Of a DNA stretch of 64,000 nt, positions 9,429-18,938 are shown in pieces. The stretch is from the NCBI RefSeq assembly GCF_024584805.1, contig NZ_CP075715.1:868001-932000 (forward strand). Reading direction: 5' to 3'. How positions within the stretch are numbered: position 1 is the first letter of the stretch; each line of letters opens with the position of its first letter. The notes under the pieces are model-generated. The model had not been told where the DNA came from. It was given only the letters and a program-made list of their open reading frames with translations, and searched no databases. Source of the DNA: Streptomyces sp. FIT100. GTDB lineage: Bacteria; Actinomycetota; Actinomycetes; Streptomycetales; Streptomycetaceae. Made by a program: the position numbers and the translations under genes.

Positions 9429-9848
9429 TCACTTCGCCGCGCAGACGGCCTCGATGAAGTGGCCCACCTGCTTCTCCGGGAGGCGACGTGCGAGATCCGC
9501 CTCGCTGATCATGCCCACCAGACGGTGGTTCTCTATGACCGGCAGCCGCCGGATCTTGTGTTCCTCCATGGCCCGCAGGACCTGGTCCGTGTCGGCCTCG
9601 GCGTCGATGGTCACCGGCTTGCCCTGCTCAAGCATGCCGGCGGTCATGGTCTTCGGGTCCTTGCCCTTGGCGAGACACTTCACCACGATGTCGCGGTCGG
9701 TGATGATCCCATGAAGCCGGTCGTCCGGCCCGCAGATCGGCAGGGCTCCGACGTCCAGCTCACTCATCCGGCGCGCCGCGTCCGCCAGTGTCTCGTTCTC
9801 CTGGATGCAGGTGGCACCGAGGTGCATGATCTCCCGTGCAGTGGTCAT
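9429..9848 (-). CDS. CBS-pair protein
   Basis: A 139-residue protein with two CBS motifs ([22 protein letters not shown] with [14 protein letters not shown], then [17 protein letters not shown] with [22 protein letters not shown]). AAGGAG precedes ATG 9848 closely. It is a compact Hrp1-like protein, distinct from the neighbour at 8607. It is transcribed away from the SHOCT-protein gene and shares a 270-bp divergent promoter region with it. Confidence 0.88.
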   Translation of the reverse strand: MTTAREIMHLGATCIQENETLADAARRMSELDVGALPICGPDDRLHGIITDRDIVVKCLAKGKDPKTMTAGMLEQGKPVTIDAEADTDQVLRAMEEHKIRRLPVIENHRLVGMISEADLARRLPEKQVGHFIEAVCAAK

Positions 9849-10120
9849 GGCCGTCTCCTTCGGGTCAAGGATCTGCGCCGGGAGAGCCCATGGAGCCGGA
9901 CCCGCCCCGACCGGTACTCCTTCAGGCCAGTGTGGGTTCTTCACGTCCGCCACGCATGCCGGCGAAGAGCCGGCGTCCCCTTGCGGTGGCCGGCCAGGTG
10001 CCGAGCGGCCGCCGAGTGGACTCGTAGGGCCCGAGCAGCCCGGGGAGCCAGGCCGATCGGCCCTGGCGTGCGTCCCGTTGTGTGGGGAGAGTGGAAGAGC
10101 CCCGGGAGGTGAGTCACATC

Positions 10121-10378
10121 ATGTACTGGAATGGTGGCTGGGCCTGGATGACGCTGATGCCCCTGCTCTGGATCGCGTTGATCGGCTTGGTGGCGTGGGT
10201 GGTGGTGCGGCTGACGCAGCACTCGGCCGGTCGCCACGGGACCTCAGCGCCCCGGAAAGCACCGGGGGAGACGCCTGAGGAGATCCTCGACCGCCGTTTC
10301 GCCTCCGGAGAGATCGACGCGGACACGTACTCCGAGGCACGCAGACGGCTCGCCGCCCACCGGCCGGGGCCCTGGTGA
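10121..10378 (+). CDS. small membrane protein with SHOCT domain
   Basis: An 85-residue protein: a tryptophan-rich N-terminus, one transmembrane helix (LMPLLWIALIGLVAWVVVRL, residues 12-31), a linker, and a C-terminal SHOCT motif (TPEEILDRRFASGEIDADTYSEARRRL). SHOCT segments are short oligomerisation modules found at protein ends. GGGAGG lies 12 bp before ATG 10121. Its gene ends 9 bp from the convergent P-type ATPase gene. Confidence 0.8.
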   Translation: MYWNGGWAWMTLMPLLWIALIGLVAWVVVRLTQHSAGRHGTSAPRKAPGETPEEILDRRFASGEIDADTYSEARRRLAAHRPGPW

Positions 10379-10386
10379 CCGGACGT

Positions 10387-13029
10387 TCAACGTCCCCCAG
10401 TTCTCGATGTCACCGCCGCGCGAGGTGGACGTTCCGGTAGCAGCCACGCCTGGAGACGCATGACGACGTGGCCGAGACCTGACACCGCTGCCGCGATCGC
10501 AAGGTCGGTGAGGGGAAGTGGCTCGGTGCCCAACAGGGCCTGCAGGGGAGGCAGGTAGACGCCTGCCACCTGGAGGCACAGTGCCGTGCCGACGGCCACC
10601 AGGAGGAACGGGTTGGCCAGGCTTCCCGGGCGGGCGCGGGATCCGAGTGCGACACCGAGCTGCGTGGCGCCGAGGACCAGGAACATCATGGTCTGCCAGG
10701 GGCGGCCGGTCTCCCGCGCCCAGACCCCGGCGACGAGGGTCACCGCTGCGACGAAGGCACCCATCAGCAGGATCCGGGGCCACAGGCCGGCGCCGAGCAC
10801 GCTTTCCTCGGGGGGCCGGGGCGGGTGCCGCATCGTGCCCGGTGCGACGGGTTCCGCGCCGAGAGCGACACCCGGCAGGCCGTGCGTGAGCAGGTTGATC
10901 CACAGGATCTGCGCGGGAAGCAGCGGCAGCGGCATCCCCAGGAAGGGACCGAGAAGCATGACCAGGATCTCCGCGGTGCCCCCGGCGAGCCCGTAGAGCA
11001 GGAAGCGGCGCACATTGGCGTAGACACGGCGTCCCTCCTCGACGGCCGACACGATCGTCGCCGGGTTGTCGTCGGCGAGTACGAGATCGGCCGCCTGGCG
11101 TGCCACCTCGGTGCCGCGCTCCCCCATCGCGACGCCGATGTCGGCCTGACGCAGGGCCGGCCCGTCGTTGACGCCGTCCCCGGTCATCGCGACCACGTGC
11201 CCCGCTCCACGCCAGGCCTGGACGATGTCCAGTTTCTGCTCGGGGGTGGTCCGGGCGTAGACGCGTACGCCCGTCAGATCGCCCGCGGTGCCCTCCCGGA
11301 TCCGCTCACCGGTGGTGAGTTCTTCGTCCCGCGACGTGATGCCCAGGCGGCCGGCCACGGCCCGTGCCGTCAGGGGGTGGTCACCGGTGATGAGTACGGG
11401 GACGATGCCGGCCCGTTTGCAGGCGGCGATGGTCGCCTGGGACGCGCTCCGGGGCGGGTCCAGGATGCCGACGAGGCCGAGGAGGGACAGGCCCGACTCC
11501 CAGGTCCTCGGCCGTTCCGCCGGGTCCCCGAGGTCTGCCGAGGCGACGGCGAGCACTCGGTACCCGCTGCGTGCGAGCACCTCCGCCTGAGCCGCCGCCC
11601 GCCCGAGCAGCTCCGCGCCGTCGGCCAGAGTTTCCGGCCGGAGCACCGATTCCGGCGCCCCCTTGCACACGACCCTCAGTCCCCCCTCGGGTCGACGGTG
11701 CACGGTCGTCATGCGCTTGCGGCCGCTGTCGAAGGGAACCTCCTCGACTCGCGCCATCTCTCCGTCCAGCACCCGCCGGTCCAGCCCGAGACGGGCCCCG
11801 GCCGCCAGCAGGGCGGCCTCGGTGGGATCGCCCAGTGCGCGCCATTCCGCGGAACGGTCCGACGGGGGCTCCAGCGCTGCGTCGTTGCACAGCATCGCGC
11901 CTTCCAGCAGCGCCGCCAGGTCGGGGGCATCCCCCGGGGTGACCGTCTCGCCGTCGCGTAGGACCCTGCCTTCGGGTTCGTAGCCGGTGCCCAGGACGGT
12001 GGCCTCTCCGTGCGGCGTCCACAGCCGTTCAGCGGCCATCCGGCCCTCGGTCAGAGTGCCGGTCTTGTCGGTGGCGATCACGGTGACGGAGCCCAGCGTC
12101 TCCACCCCGGGCAGTCTGCGGACGATGGCCTGCCGCTCTGCCATCCGCCGGGCGCCCAGCGCGAGGGCAAGCGTCACGACGGCGGGAAGGGATTCCGGAA
12201 CAGCGGCGACAGCCAGGCTGATCGCCGCCACGATCATCAGCTCCACGGGCTGTCCGCGCACCAGCCCGAGAGCGAGGACCACCGCACACAGCACCACGAT
12301 GACCGCCGCCAGCATCCGGCCGAACCTCGCCAGCCGGTGCTGCAGCGGAGTCGGACCGGGCGCCGCACCCATGAGGGCAGCGATCCGGCCGAGCGCGCTG
12401 CCGGCTCCGGTGGCGGTGACCACGACGCGGCCTCGGCCACGGACGACGACCGTGCCCGCCGACACCGCGCAGGGCGACGTGTCACCGCCGTCGGCCTTCT
12501 CCACCGGAACGGACTCGCCCGTCAGCGAGGACTCGTCCACCATCAGCGACGCCGCGGCCTGTATGTCCCCGTCCGCGGGAACGATGTCGCCCTCGCCCAC
12601 CAGGACCAGATCACCGGGCACCACCTCGGCAGCCGGGACGGAGCGCTCCGCGCCGTCCCGCACCACTCTCGCAGCGGGGGCGCTCAGGGCGGACAGTGCG
12701 GTGACCGCTGCCTCCGCCCGTACCTCCTGCACGACACCGACCACCGTGTTCACGGTGATCACGAGCAGGATGACGGCGGCATCGGTGAGGTCGCCGGTGG
12801 CGATCGTCAGCACGGCGGCCGCGAGAAGCACCAGGATCAGCGGATCGCGCAGCTGCTGCAGCACCCGCCGCCGCACGGGGGTCCGCGGCTCCTCCGGCAC
12901 CTTGTTGGGCCCGTGGAGCTCAAGCCGCCGCGCGGCCTCGTCCGACGACAGACCTGCCGCTCCGGGTGGCGCACTTCGGAGTTCGTCCACGTGCTCACCA
13001 TGCCCTCGGCCGCGCCTGCCCTGAGTCAC
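10387..13029 (-). CDS. P-type cation-transporting ATPase (CtpF/PMA-like, P2 type)
   Basis: An 880-residue ion pump with the full P-type layout: an N-terminal cation-ATPase domain (residues 12-70), helices TM1-2 (about 60-105), the actuator loop with TGES (170-173), the helix with PES in place of the more usual PEGLP (278-280), the phosphorylation site DKTGTLT (D321), the hinge TGDGVNDGPALRQADIGVAMG, and a C-terminal helix bundle. Calcium or another divalent cation is the likely substrate, but this is inference. M. tuberculosis CtpF (Rv1997), similar in size and architecture, belongs to the DosR regulon. The GTG start at 13029 follows GGTGAGG. Confidence 0.9.
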   Translation of the reverse strand: MTQGRRGRGHGEHVDELRSAPPGAAGLSSDEAARRLELHGPNKVPEEPRTPVRRRVLQQLRDPLILVLLAAAVLTIATGDLTDAAVILLVITVNTVVGVVQEVRAEAAVTALSALSAPAARVVRDGAERSVPAAEVVPGDLVLVGEGDIVPADGDIQAAASLMVDESSLTGESVPVEKADGGDTSPCAVSAGTVVVRGRGRVVVTATGAGSALGRIAALMGAAPGPTPLQHRLARFGRMLAAVIVVLCAVVLALGLVRGQPVELMIVAAISLAVAAVPESLPAVVTLALALGARRMAERQAIVRRLPGVETLGSVTVIATDKTGTLTEGRMAAERLWTPHGEATVLGTGYEPEGRVLRDGETVTPGDAPDLAALLEGAMLCNDAALEPPSDRSAEWRALGDPTEAALLAAGARLGLDRRVLDGEMARVEEVPFDSGRKRMTTVHRRPEGGLRVVCKGAPESVLRPETLADGAELLGRAAAQAEVLARSGYRVLAVASADLGDPAERPRTWESGLSLLGLVGILDPPRSASQATIAACKRAGIVPVLITGDHPLTARAVAGRLGITSRDEELTTGERIREGTAGDLTGVRVYARTTPEQKLDIVQAWRGAGHVVAMTGDGVNDGPALRQADIGVAMGERGTEVARQAADLVLADDNPATIVSAVEEGRRVYANVRRFLLYGLAGGTAEILVMLLGPFLGMPLPLLPAQILWINLLTHGLPGVALGAEPVAPGTMRHPPRPPEESVLGAGLWPRILLMGAFVAAVTLVAGVWARETGRPWQTMMFLVLGATQLGVALGSRARPGSLANPFLLVAVGTALCLQVAGVYLPPLQALLGTEPLPLTDLAIAAAVSGLGHVVMRLQAWLLPERPPRAAVTSRTGGR

Positions 13030-13062
13030 TGCCTCACCGGAGCTGCGTCCCCGCGGGGACCG

Positions 13063-13656
13063 TCAGGCGGGCGGGGTGAGGAGCGCGTCGATGAAGTAGA
13101 CGGTGGCGTTGGCGGTGGTGATGTTGCCGCAGACGATGTTCGCGGAGTCATTGACCTTGTACGAGGTACCCGAACCGGAGGTGGTGAGCTCGGCGCCCTC
13201 GAGCGTCTTGAACGAGCCGTCGGGCAGCAGGCTCGGGGTGATGTTCTCGTCCACCACGTGGTAGGTCAGTACCTTCTTCAGCTGCTCCGGGTCGTTCAGC
13301 AGTGAGTCGCGTTGTGTCTCGGACAAACTGTTGAAGGCGTGGTTGGTGGGCGCGAAGAGGGTGATGTCGTCGGATTGGTTGAGGGTGTTGTCCAGCCTGG
13401 CCTTCGCCAACGCCGATGACAGCTGTGTCAGCTGCCGGCTTCCTGCCGCGGCGTCCGCCACCTTCTGCTCGGCCATGGCGGCGGCGCTGCCTTCTCCGCT
13501 CTCGGGCAGTTCCGAGCAGTCGGGGCCGAACGTCCCCGTCGGACCGGGAGTCGGCTCCATTGCGTAGCTCTGCGGGGCAGATATACCGAGCGCGAGCGGA
13601 AGTGCGACTGCCGCCGCGACAGCGGCCTCCGCCATGCGAACTCCCATGAACGTCAT
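13063..13656 (-). CDS. secreted fasciclin (FAS1) domain protein
   Basis: A 197-residue exported protein. The first 35 or so residues form a Sec signal peptide (MTFMGVRMAEAAVAAAVALP..SAPQSYAM). The rest is a FAS1 adhesion fold with the H1 motif DDITLFAPTNHAFNSL and the H2-like region LTYHVVDENITPSLLPDG, ending NATVYFIDALLTPPA. AGGAGGAAT precedes ATG 13656. FAS1 proteins mediate cell-surface contact; the partner is unknown. It has its own 176-bp upstream region. Confidence 0.9.
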   Translation of the reverse strand: MTFMGVRMAEAAVAAAVALPLALGISAPQSYAMEPTPGPTGTFGPDCSELPESGEGSAAAMAEQKVADAAAGSRQLTQLSSALAKARLDNTLNQSDDITLFAPTNHAFNSLSETQRDSLLNDPEQLKKVLTYHVVDENITPSLLPDGSFKTLEGAELTTSGSGTSYKVNDSANIVCGNITTANATVYFIDALLTPPA

Positions 13657-13832
13657 CGTGATTCCTCCTCGGTGGACGGCGTTCGTGTGAACGTGCCGCC
13701 GACGGCTGCCCGACCGGCCACGGGACCGCGATACCTCCACGTAAGCAGCCCCCGCCGGGGAGCGCACTTCGGGTTCGTGGAGGCCCGGGTGACCGGGTTC
13801 TTGGGCCGGTGATCTGCCGTCATCACGGAGAG

Positions 13833-16274
13833 TCAACCTGTCGGCAGCACGAGCGTGCACGTCTCCCCCGGTGCGATGGTGACGGCCCGGTCAGCGAGCA
13901 CCACACGGATCGGTGACTCCTCGGAGTCGGGTACACCGATCCGTAGCTGTCCGCTCTGCAGGCGCACGCCGACACCCCAGTGCCCGCGGTAGCGCAGTGA
14001 GAATCCGTACTCGGACAGCGCCGGAAGCGGCACCGGGTCCAGCCACAGGGCGTCCTCGCGGGTCTCCAGCCCGGTGAGGCCCCGCTGGACCAGGTCCAGG
14101 GTCCCGGCCATGGCGCCGAGGTGGATACCTTCGCCGGTCGTGCCGCCCTGGATGTCGGCGACATCCGCCTCCAGGGCCTCCTGGCAGTACGTCCATGCCT
14201 CGGCCCGTCGGACCCGAGCGAGGACCCATCCGTGGACGAGACCGCTGAGGGTGGAGCCGTGGCTGGTGCGCCGGAGGTAGTAGTCGACGGTCCTGCGCCA
14301 GACCTCGTCGTCCAGCTCGTACCCGAGACGGTGGAAGAGCTGCTGCAGTTCCGCGGGCGAGAAGAGGTAGCCGAGCATCAGGACGTCGGCCTGCTTGGAG
14401 GCCTGGTAGCGGTTGACCGTGTCGCCTTCGGCCTCGAGGATCCGGTCGAGGCGGCGGATGCTGTCGTACCGCTCCCGGTAGGCGTCCCAGTCGAGCTCGG
14501 CGAGGTCGCCGTAGCCGTCGAACTGGCTGACGACGCCTTGGTGGTAGGGCACCCGCAGCCGCCGGGACACCTCTTCCCACTTCGGGAGTTCGCCGGCGTC
14601 CAGCTGCACCCGCTCGGACAGTTCCTGCCGGCGCCAGGCCGGCAGGCGCCGCAGGAGATCCAGAGCACGGCTGAGGACCCAGGCGGCAGTGACGTTGGTG
14701 TACGCGTTGTCGTCCAGGCCGGGTTGCACGGCGCCCGGGTAGCTGTCGTGGTATTCGTCGGGACCCACCACTCCGCGGATACGGAAACGGCCCGACGCGG
14801 GGTCGAGAACCGCGGTGTCCGCCCAGAACCGGGCTATCTGCAGCAGCATCTCCGCACCTTTGGTGTGCAGGAACTCGGTGTCGCCGCTGGCCTCGCAGTA
14901 CTGCCACACGTTGTACGCGATCGCCGAGCCGACGTGGTGCTGAAGCCGGGAGTGGTCAGGCAACCAGCGGCCCGAACGGGGGTTGAGATGCAGGTGCTGG
15001 GCCTCCTCACGGCCGTCGCTGCCGCTCTGCCACGGGTACATCGCCCCGGCCCGGCCCACCGCCCGGGCTGAGCGGCACGCCTGCGGGAGGCGCCGGTGGC
15101 GGTAGTTGAGCAAGGCCCGTGAGACCTCCGGGAAGTGCAGGTTCAGATACGGGAGCACGAACAGCTCGTCCCAGAAGACATGCCCGCGGTAGGCCTCACC
15201 GTGCAGCCCTCGCGCCGGAACGCCCACATCGAGTTCCGCGGTGTGCGGCGACAGGGTCTGCAGGACATGGAACAGATGCAGGCGCAGCACGCGACCGGCC
15301 TGGCCGGGCACCTGGACGTCCGCGTGCCGCCACAACTGCGCCCACGCGGTGACGTGGGAGTCCAGCAGAGCAGGGAAGTCCGCGGCTGCGGACACCCGGT
15401 CGACCGCTGCCCCCAGCGGGTCGCTGATCGCCGCATCGCGTGAGGTGTGCAGCGCCACGGTCTTGTCCACAACGACGGGGCGGCCCGGAGCGACGGGGAT
15501 CACCAGTCGCCGGACGGCCCGTTGCCGAGCGGGATGAAGCCGCGACGAAGCAGGCGGCTGTCCGGTGACGACCGTGCGGGCCGCCATGGCGATACCCATG
15601 TCGGAGCTGCTGGTGCGGCAGTGCAGCCACACGGTGTCGGACTCCTCCACGCCGGTCTGTACGTTGACCAGGTGGTTTCGGTCGAGAGACCGGTAGCGGT
15701 GCACATTGCCGTTGACGATGTCGCCGTCGATCGCGGACTCGACCTCGATCTGTCCCGACCGGTCCTCGGCGGTGAAGACGGTCCGCAGCACGGCGAGGTG
15801 GGGGTCCGCCATGTGTACCGCGCGGGTCTGTTCCACACTCAACACGCCGGCCTCGCCGTCCTGGTAGCGGAAGGTGCGTGTGAGCGTGCCCCGCCGCAGG
15901 TCCAGCGTGTGCCGATGGCCGAGGAAGGCACAGGTGTCCGGGGAGAACCACGAGCCTGCCGATCCTTCCGTACGGCGCAGCCGGAACCGCAGCGGCAGCC
16001 AGTTCGGGAGGTTGACCATGTCCTCGTTCGCCACCTGCCGGCCCGCGACGGTCGACTCAAGGCGGTTGTAGCATCCGGCCGCGTAGGTCCCTGGGTAGTG
16101 CACCAGACCGGCTCTGCTCTCGGGAACAGCCCCGCGGGTGGCGAAGTAACCGTTGCCGAGCGTGCACAGCGATTCACGCAGGCGCTCGGCTCCCGGGTCG
16201 TAGCCCTCGTACTCCCAGGTCCATTCCACTCCGGCATCCGTCGTTCTCACCCCTCCGCCCCCATGAGATTGCAC
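13833..16274 (-). CDS. GH65 family disaccharide phosphorylase/hydrolase
   Basis: An 813-residue glycoside hydrolase family 65 protein (trehalose, maltose or kojibiose phosphorylase type). The N-terminal beta-sandwich (about 15-270) is followed by the (alpha/alpha)6 barrel. The presumed catalytic acid is E507 in GPDEYHDSYPG, with the phosphate-site segments ASKQADVLML and RRTSHGSTLS downstream. There is no fused HAD phosphatase. In M. tuberculosis a GH65 domain occurs in OtsB1 (Rv2006), part of the DosR regulon. The gene ends an apparent operon, 24 bp after a USP gene. The exact disaccharide cannot be read from the sequence. Confidence 0.9.
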   Translation of the reverse strand: MQSHGGGGVRTTDAGVEWTWEYEGYDPGAERLRESLCTLGNGYFATRGAVPESRAGLVHYPGTYAAGCYNRLESTVAGRQVANEDMVNLPNWLPLRFRLRRTEGSAGSWFSPDTCAFLGHRHTLDLRRGTLTRTFRYQDGEAGVLSVEQTRAVHMADPHLAVLRTVFTAEDRSGQIEVESAIDGDIVNGNVHRYRSLDRNHLVNVQTGVEESDTVWLHCRTSSSDMGIAMAARTVVTGQPPASSRLHPARQRAVRRLVIPVAPGRPVVVDKTVALHTSRDAAISDPLGAAVDRVSAAADFPALLDSHVTAWAQLWRHADVQVPGQAGRVLRLHLFHVLQTLSPHTAELDVGVPARGLHGEAYRGHVFWDELFVLPYLNLHFPEVSRALLNYRHRRLPQACRSARAVGRAGAMYPWQSGSDGREEAQHLHLNPRSGRWLPDHSRLQHHVGSAIAYNVWQYCEASGDTEFLHTKGAEMLLQIARFWADTAVLDPASGRFRIRGVVGPDEYHDSYPGAVQPGLDDNAYTNVTAAWVLSRALDLLRRLPAWRRQELSERVQLDAGELPKWEEVSRRLRVPYHQGVVSQFDGYGDLAELDWDAYRERYDSIRRLDRILEAEGDTVNRYQASKQADVLMLGYLFSPAELQQLFHRLGYELDDEVWRRTVDYYLRRTSHGSTLSGLVHGWVLARVRRAEAWTYCQEALEADVADIQGGTTGEGIHLGAMAGTLDLVQRGLTGLETREDALWLDPVPLPALSEYGFSLRYRGHWGVGVRLQSGQLRIGVPDSEESPIRVVLADRAVTIAPGETCTLVLPTG

Positions 16275-16298
16275 GGGGCGCGATCCACGCGCCGGGGC

Positions 16299-17174
16299 TC
16301 AGTCCCGCTGAGGGACGACAGCGATCGGGCACCGGGAGTGGTGCAGGAGGGTGTGGGCGACCCTGCCGAGTTGCAGACCCATTGGGCCGTGCCGCCTCAG
16401 GGCGCCGACGACCAGCAGGTCGGCGTCTGCCGACGCGTCCAGGAGGACCTGCTGGGCGGGGCCTTCCACCGGCCGGCGGACCGCGTCGGCCCCGGGGTGA
16501 TCGCCTGCGGCCTCGCGCAGCGCGTCGTCGAGGCCCGCGGAGGCCCGTTCCCCGTGTGCGTGGGCGGGATCAACGGCGAGGAGGGGGTCGTCCGCGTGCT
16601 CATGGGCCGGGCAGCGCCAGGCCCGCACGGCCTCCAGGACACAGCCGCGTGCCTTCGCCTCGCGGAATGCGAACCGTACTGCGTCCGAGCTCTCCGTCGA
16701 GTCGCCGACCCCGACCACCACCCGCCCGACGGCTCCCTGCCGGCTGCGCTCCGAGCCACGGACCACGACGACCGGGCACACGGCGCGGCCGGCCACTGCG
16801 ACGCTCACCGAGCCCAGCAGCAGTCCGGCGAGCTCGCCACGGCCACGGGCACCCGTGACGAGGGCGAAAGCCTCGTGTCCTGACTGCAGCAGCGCGGAGA
16901 CGGCGTCGTCGGCCAGCACCTCGCCCGACACCTTCACCTCCGGATTGCGCAGCCGGGCGCGTTCCGCGCCGGACGCGACGATGTGCTCCGCCATGACCTC
17001 TCCGGCGGGGCGAGCGGTGCTGACGGACGGGCGGCTGCCCTCGTAGCGCTCCCACAAGGAGCCATGGACCAGGCGCAGGGGCACCCCGTGGCGTGCCGCT
17101 TCGTCGACCGCCCAGTCGACCGCATCCAGGCTGGAATCCGATCCGTCGACACCCACGACCAGCGGGAGTTCCAT
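16299..17174 (-). CDS. tandem universal stress protein
   Basis: A 291-residue protein with two UspA domains. Domain 1 starts MELPLVVGVDGSDSSLDAVDW and has GARGRGELAGLLLGSVS; domain 2 has VVVGVGDSTESSDAV and GALRRHGPMGLQLGRVAHT, ending CPIAVVPQRD. It is the intact close paralogue of the frameshifted gene at 1205-2084. GGAAGGCGG precedes ATG 17174; longer in-frame starts upstream cross the promoter region shared with the divergent CBS-BON gene and were rejected. Confidence 0.92.
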   Translation of the reverse strand: MELPLVVGVDGSDSSLDAVDWAVDEAARHGVPLRLVHGSLWERYEGSRPSVSTARPAGEVMAEHIVASGAERARLRNPEVKVSGEVLADDAVSALLQSGHEAFALVTGARGRGELAGLLLGSVSVAVAGRAVCPVVVVRGSERSRQGAVGRVVVGVGDSTESSDAVRFAFREAKARGCVLEAVRAWRCPAHEHADDPLLAVDPAHAHGERASAGLDDALREAAGDHPGADAVRRPVEGPAQQVLLDASADADLLVVGALRRHGPMGLQLGRVAHTLLHHSRCPIAVVPQRD

Positions 17175-17450
17175 CGTCCCCACCGCCTTCCTCTCCAGCG
17201 CCCGCGAGCGCCCCTGTGAATACCGTCGCACCGCCCCGGGGCAACCGCGACACGCAGCACCGGCGATCGGCCCCGGGGCCCTTCCGGCCGGGTCGCCCGG
17301 CCGGTTTGACGCGCCGGTGGAGTCGTACGGCCGGTCAGCCCGCCTTCGTGCCCCATAAGGCCCTGGAGCCCCGGCGTCTTGTCGCCGGAAGCTGAAGCAG
17401 AAAGCAGAAGCACGTGGCCAGAGCGGACCGCCTTCGAAAGGAAGCCCGCG

Positions 17451-18191
17451 ATGAAGCACAGCAAGATCGGCAGCCTGATGGTGGACAATGTGGTCTCGGT
17501 GATTCCGAAGACCTCGTTCAAGGAGGTCGCCAAGCTGCTCGCCGTGCACGGCATCAGCGGTCTGCCGGTGGTCGACACCGACGACAAGGTGCTCGGTGTG
17601 ATCTCCGAGAGCGACCTCGTGCTGCGGCAGGCCGGGGTCGGTGCGGAGACGGAACCCGTTCGCAGCAGCGCGGACGCCACGGCGCAGGCGATGCGGGCGC
17701 GTGAGCTGATGTCGCACCCCGCGATCACCGTCCAGGCCGACAGCACCATCGCCGCGGCCGCCCGCAGGATGGCCGAGCAGCGTGTCGAGCGGCTGCCCGT
17801 GGTCGACGAGGACGACCGCCTTGTGGGTATCGTCACCCGCCGCGACCTGCTTCAGGTCTTCCTGCGTCCGGACCCCGACATCCGCCGGGAGGTCGTCGAC
17901 GAGATCCTGGAACAAACCCTGTGGCTGTCCCCGGACGCGGTCCAGGTGCATGTGATCGACGGTGTGGTCACTCTTGAAGGACAGCTGGAGCGGTTCAGCA
18001 GCATCCAGGTCGTGGTCCGGCTGGCGCAGGAGGTGGACGGTGTGGTCGCCGTCGTGGACAAGCTGACCTTCCGCTACGACGACTCCGACTCGCGGCCCGC
18101 CCAGCAGACATCGTCCCAGCGGACATCACCCCCCGCCCTGGCAGGCGACCACGCCGGGCGCAGGGGAATGCATGTGGAGAGGTCCCCGTGA
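17451..18191 (+). CDS. CBS-CBS-BON domain protein
   Basis: A 246-residue protein with two CBS motifs (GSLMVDNVVSVIPKTSFKEVA with GVISESDLVL; ARELMSHPAITVQADSTIAAA with GIVTRRDLLQVF) and a BON domain at about 145-210 (DEILEQTLWLSPDAVQVHV..GVVTLEG). The last 35 residues are a low-complexity tail (SRPAQQTSSQRTSPP). It is followed after 15 bp by another CBS-BON gene in the same direction, so the pair is probably cotranscribed. AAAGGAAG precedes ATG 17451. Confidence 0.9.
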   Translation: MKHSKIGSLMVDNVVSVIPKTSFKEVAKLLAVHGISGLPVVDTDDKVLGVISESDLVLRQAGVGAETEPVRSSADATAQAMRARELMSHPAITVQADSTIAAAARRMAEQRVERLPVVDEDDRLVGIVTRRDLLQVFLRPDPDIRREVVDEILEQTLWLSPDAVQVHVIDGVVTLEGQLERFSSIQVVVRLAQEVDGVVAVVDKLTFRYDDSDSRPAQQTSSQRTSPPALAGDHAGRRGMHVERSP

Positions 18192-18206
18192 CCGAGGAGG
18201 TCTGAC

Positions 18207-18890
18207 GTGCCTGAGACCCCGCACATCGTGAGCGATGTGATGACCCAGACGGTCGTGGCCGTCGGGCGCGTCGCGCCCTTCAAGGAGATCGTCCGCACCA
18301 TGGAGCAGTGGAAGGTGAGTGCCCTGCCGGTCCTCGAGGGTGAAGGGCGCGTCATCGGTGTCGTTTCCGAGGCCGACCTGCTGCCCAAGGAGGAGTTCCA
18401 CGACAGGCCCATGAGCCTCTACGACGAGCGACAGCGTCTGGCCGACGTGGCCAAGGCGGGGGCGGTGACCGCGCAGGAGCTCATGAGCAGCCCCGCCGTC
18501 ACGGTGCACCCTGACGTCACCCTGGCACAGGCCGCGCGGATCATGGCCGTCAGGCACGTCAAACGGCTCCCCGTGGTCGATGACGAGGGCATGCTGCAGG
18601 GCATCGTCAGCCGCGCCGATCTGCTCAAGGTCTTCCTGCGTCCGGACGAGGAGATCGAGGAGGAGGTCCGCCGCACGGTCATCGCCTACCTCTTCCCCGC
18701 CTTCAGCCACGCCATCCACGTGAACGTGCACGACGGGGTCGTCACCCTCCGCGGGCAGATCCGCGACACCTCCCTCATTTCGGTCGCTGCCCGCCTTGTC
18801 CGCGCCGTGGAGGGTGTGGTGGACGTCGAGCCCCTTCTCACAGGCGAGTCCTCCGCGCGGACCGGGTCGGAGGAACGCGGTGGGACGTGA
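18207..18890 (+). CDS. CBS-CBS-BON domain protein
   Basis: A 227-residue paralogue of the preceding gene. CBS 1: VSDVMTQTVVAVGRVAPFKEI and GVVSEADLLPKEEF; CBS 2: AQELMSSPAVTVHPDVTLAQA and VKRLPVVDDEGMLQGIVS; BON: AIHVNVHDGVVTLRG. The VVSEADLL(P/A)KEEF signature closely matches the gene at 471-1127. GGAGG lies 8 bp before GTG 18207. It is convergent with the Acg-type reductase gene. Confidence 0.9.
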   Translation: MPETPHIVSDVMTQTVVAVGRVAPFKEIVRTMEQWKVSALPVLEGEGRVIGVVSEADLLPKEEFHDRPMSLYDERQRLADVAKAGAVTAQELMSSPAVTVHPDVTLAQAARIMAVRHVKRLPVVDDEGMLQGIVSRADLLKVFLRPDEEIEEEVRRTVIAYLFPAFSHAIHVNVHDGVVTLRGQIRDTSLISVAARLVRAVEGVVDVEPLLTGESSARTGSEERGGT

Positions 18891-18938
18891 CGGGAGGAAC
18901 GCGGTGAGCTGTGACGGGTTCTCCGCGCCCCGGGCCGG

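Noticed and set aside
8962..9714. 250-codon plus-strand frame through the gap between two CBS genes
   Set aside because: It overlaps the recognised minus-strand CBS gene and has no similarity to a known family.
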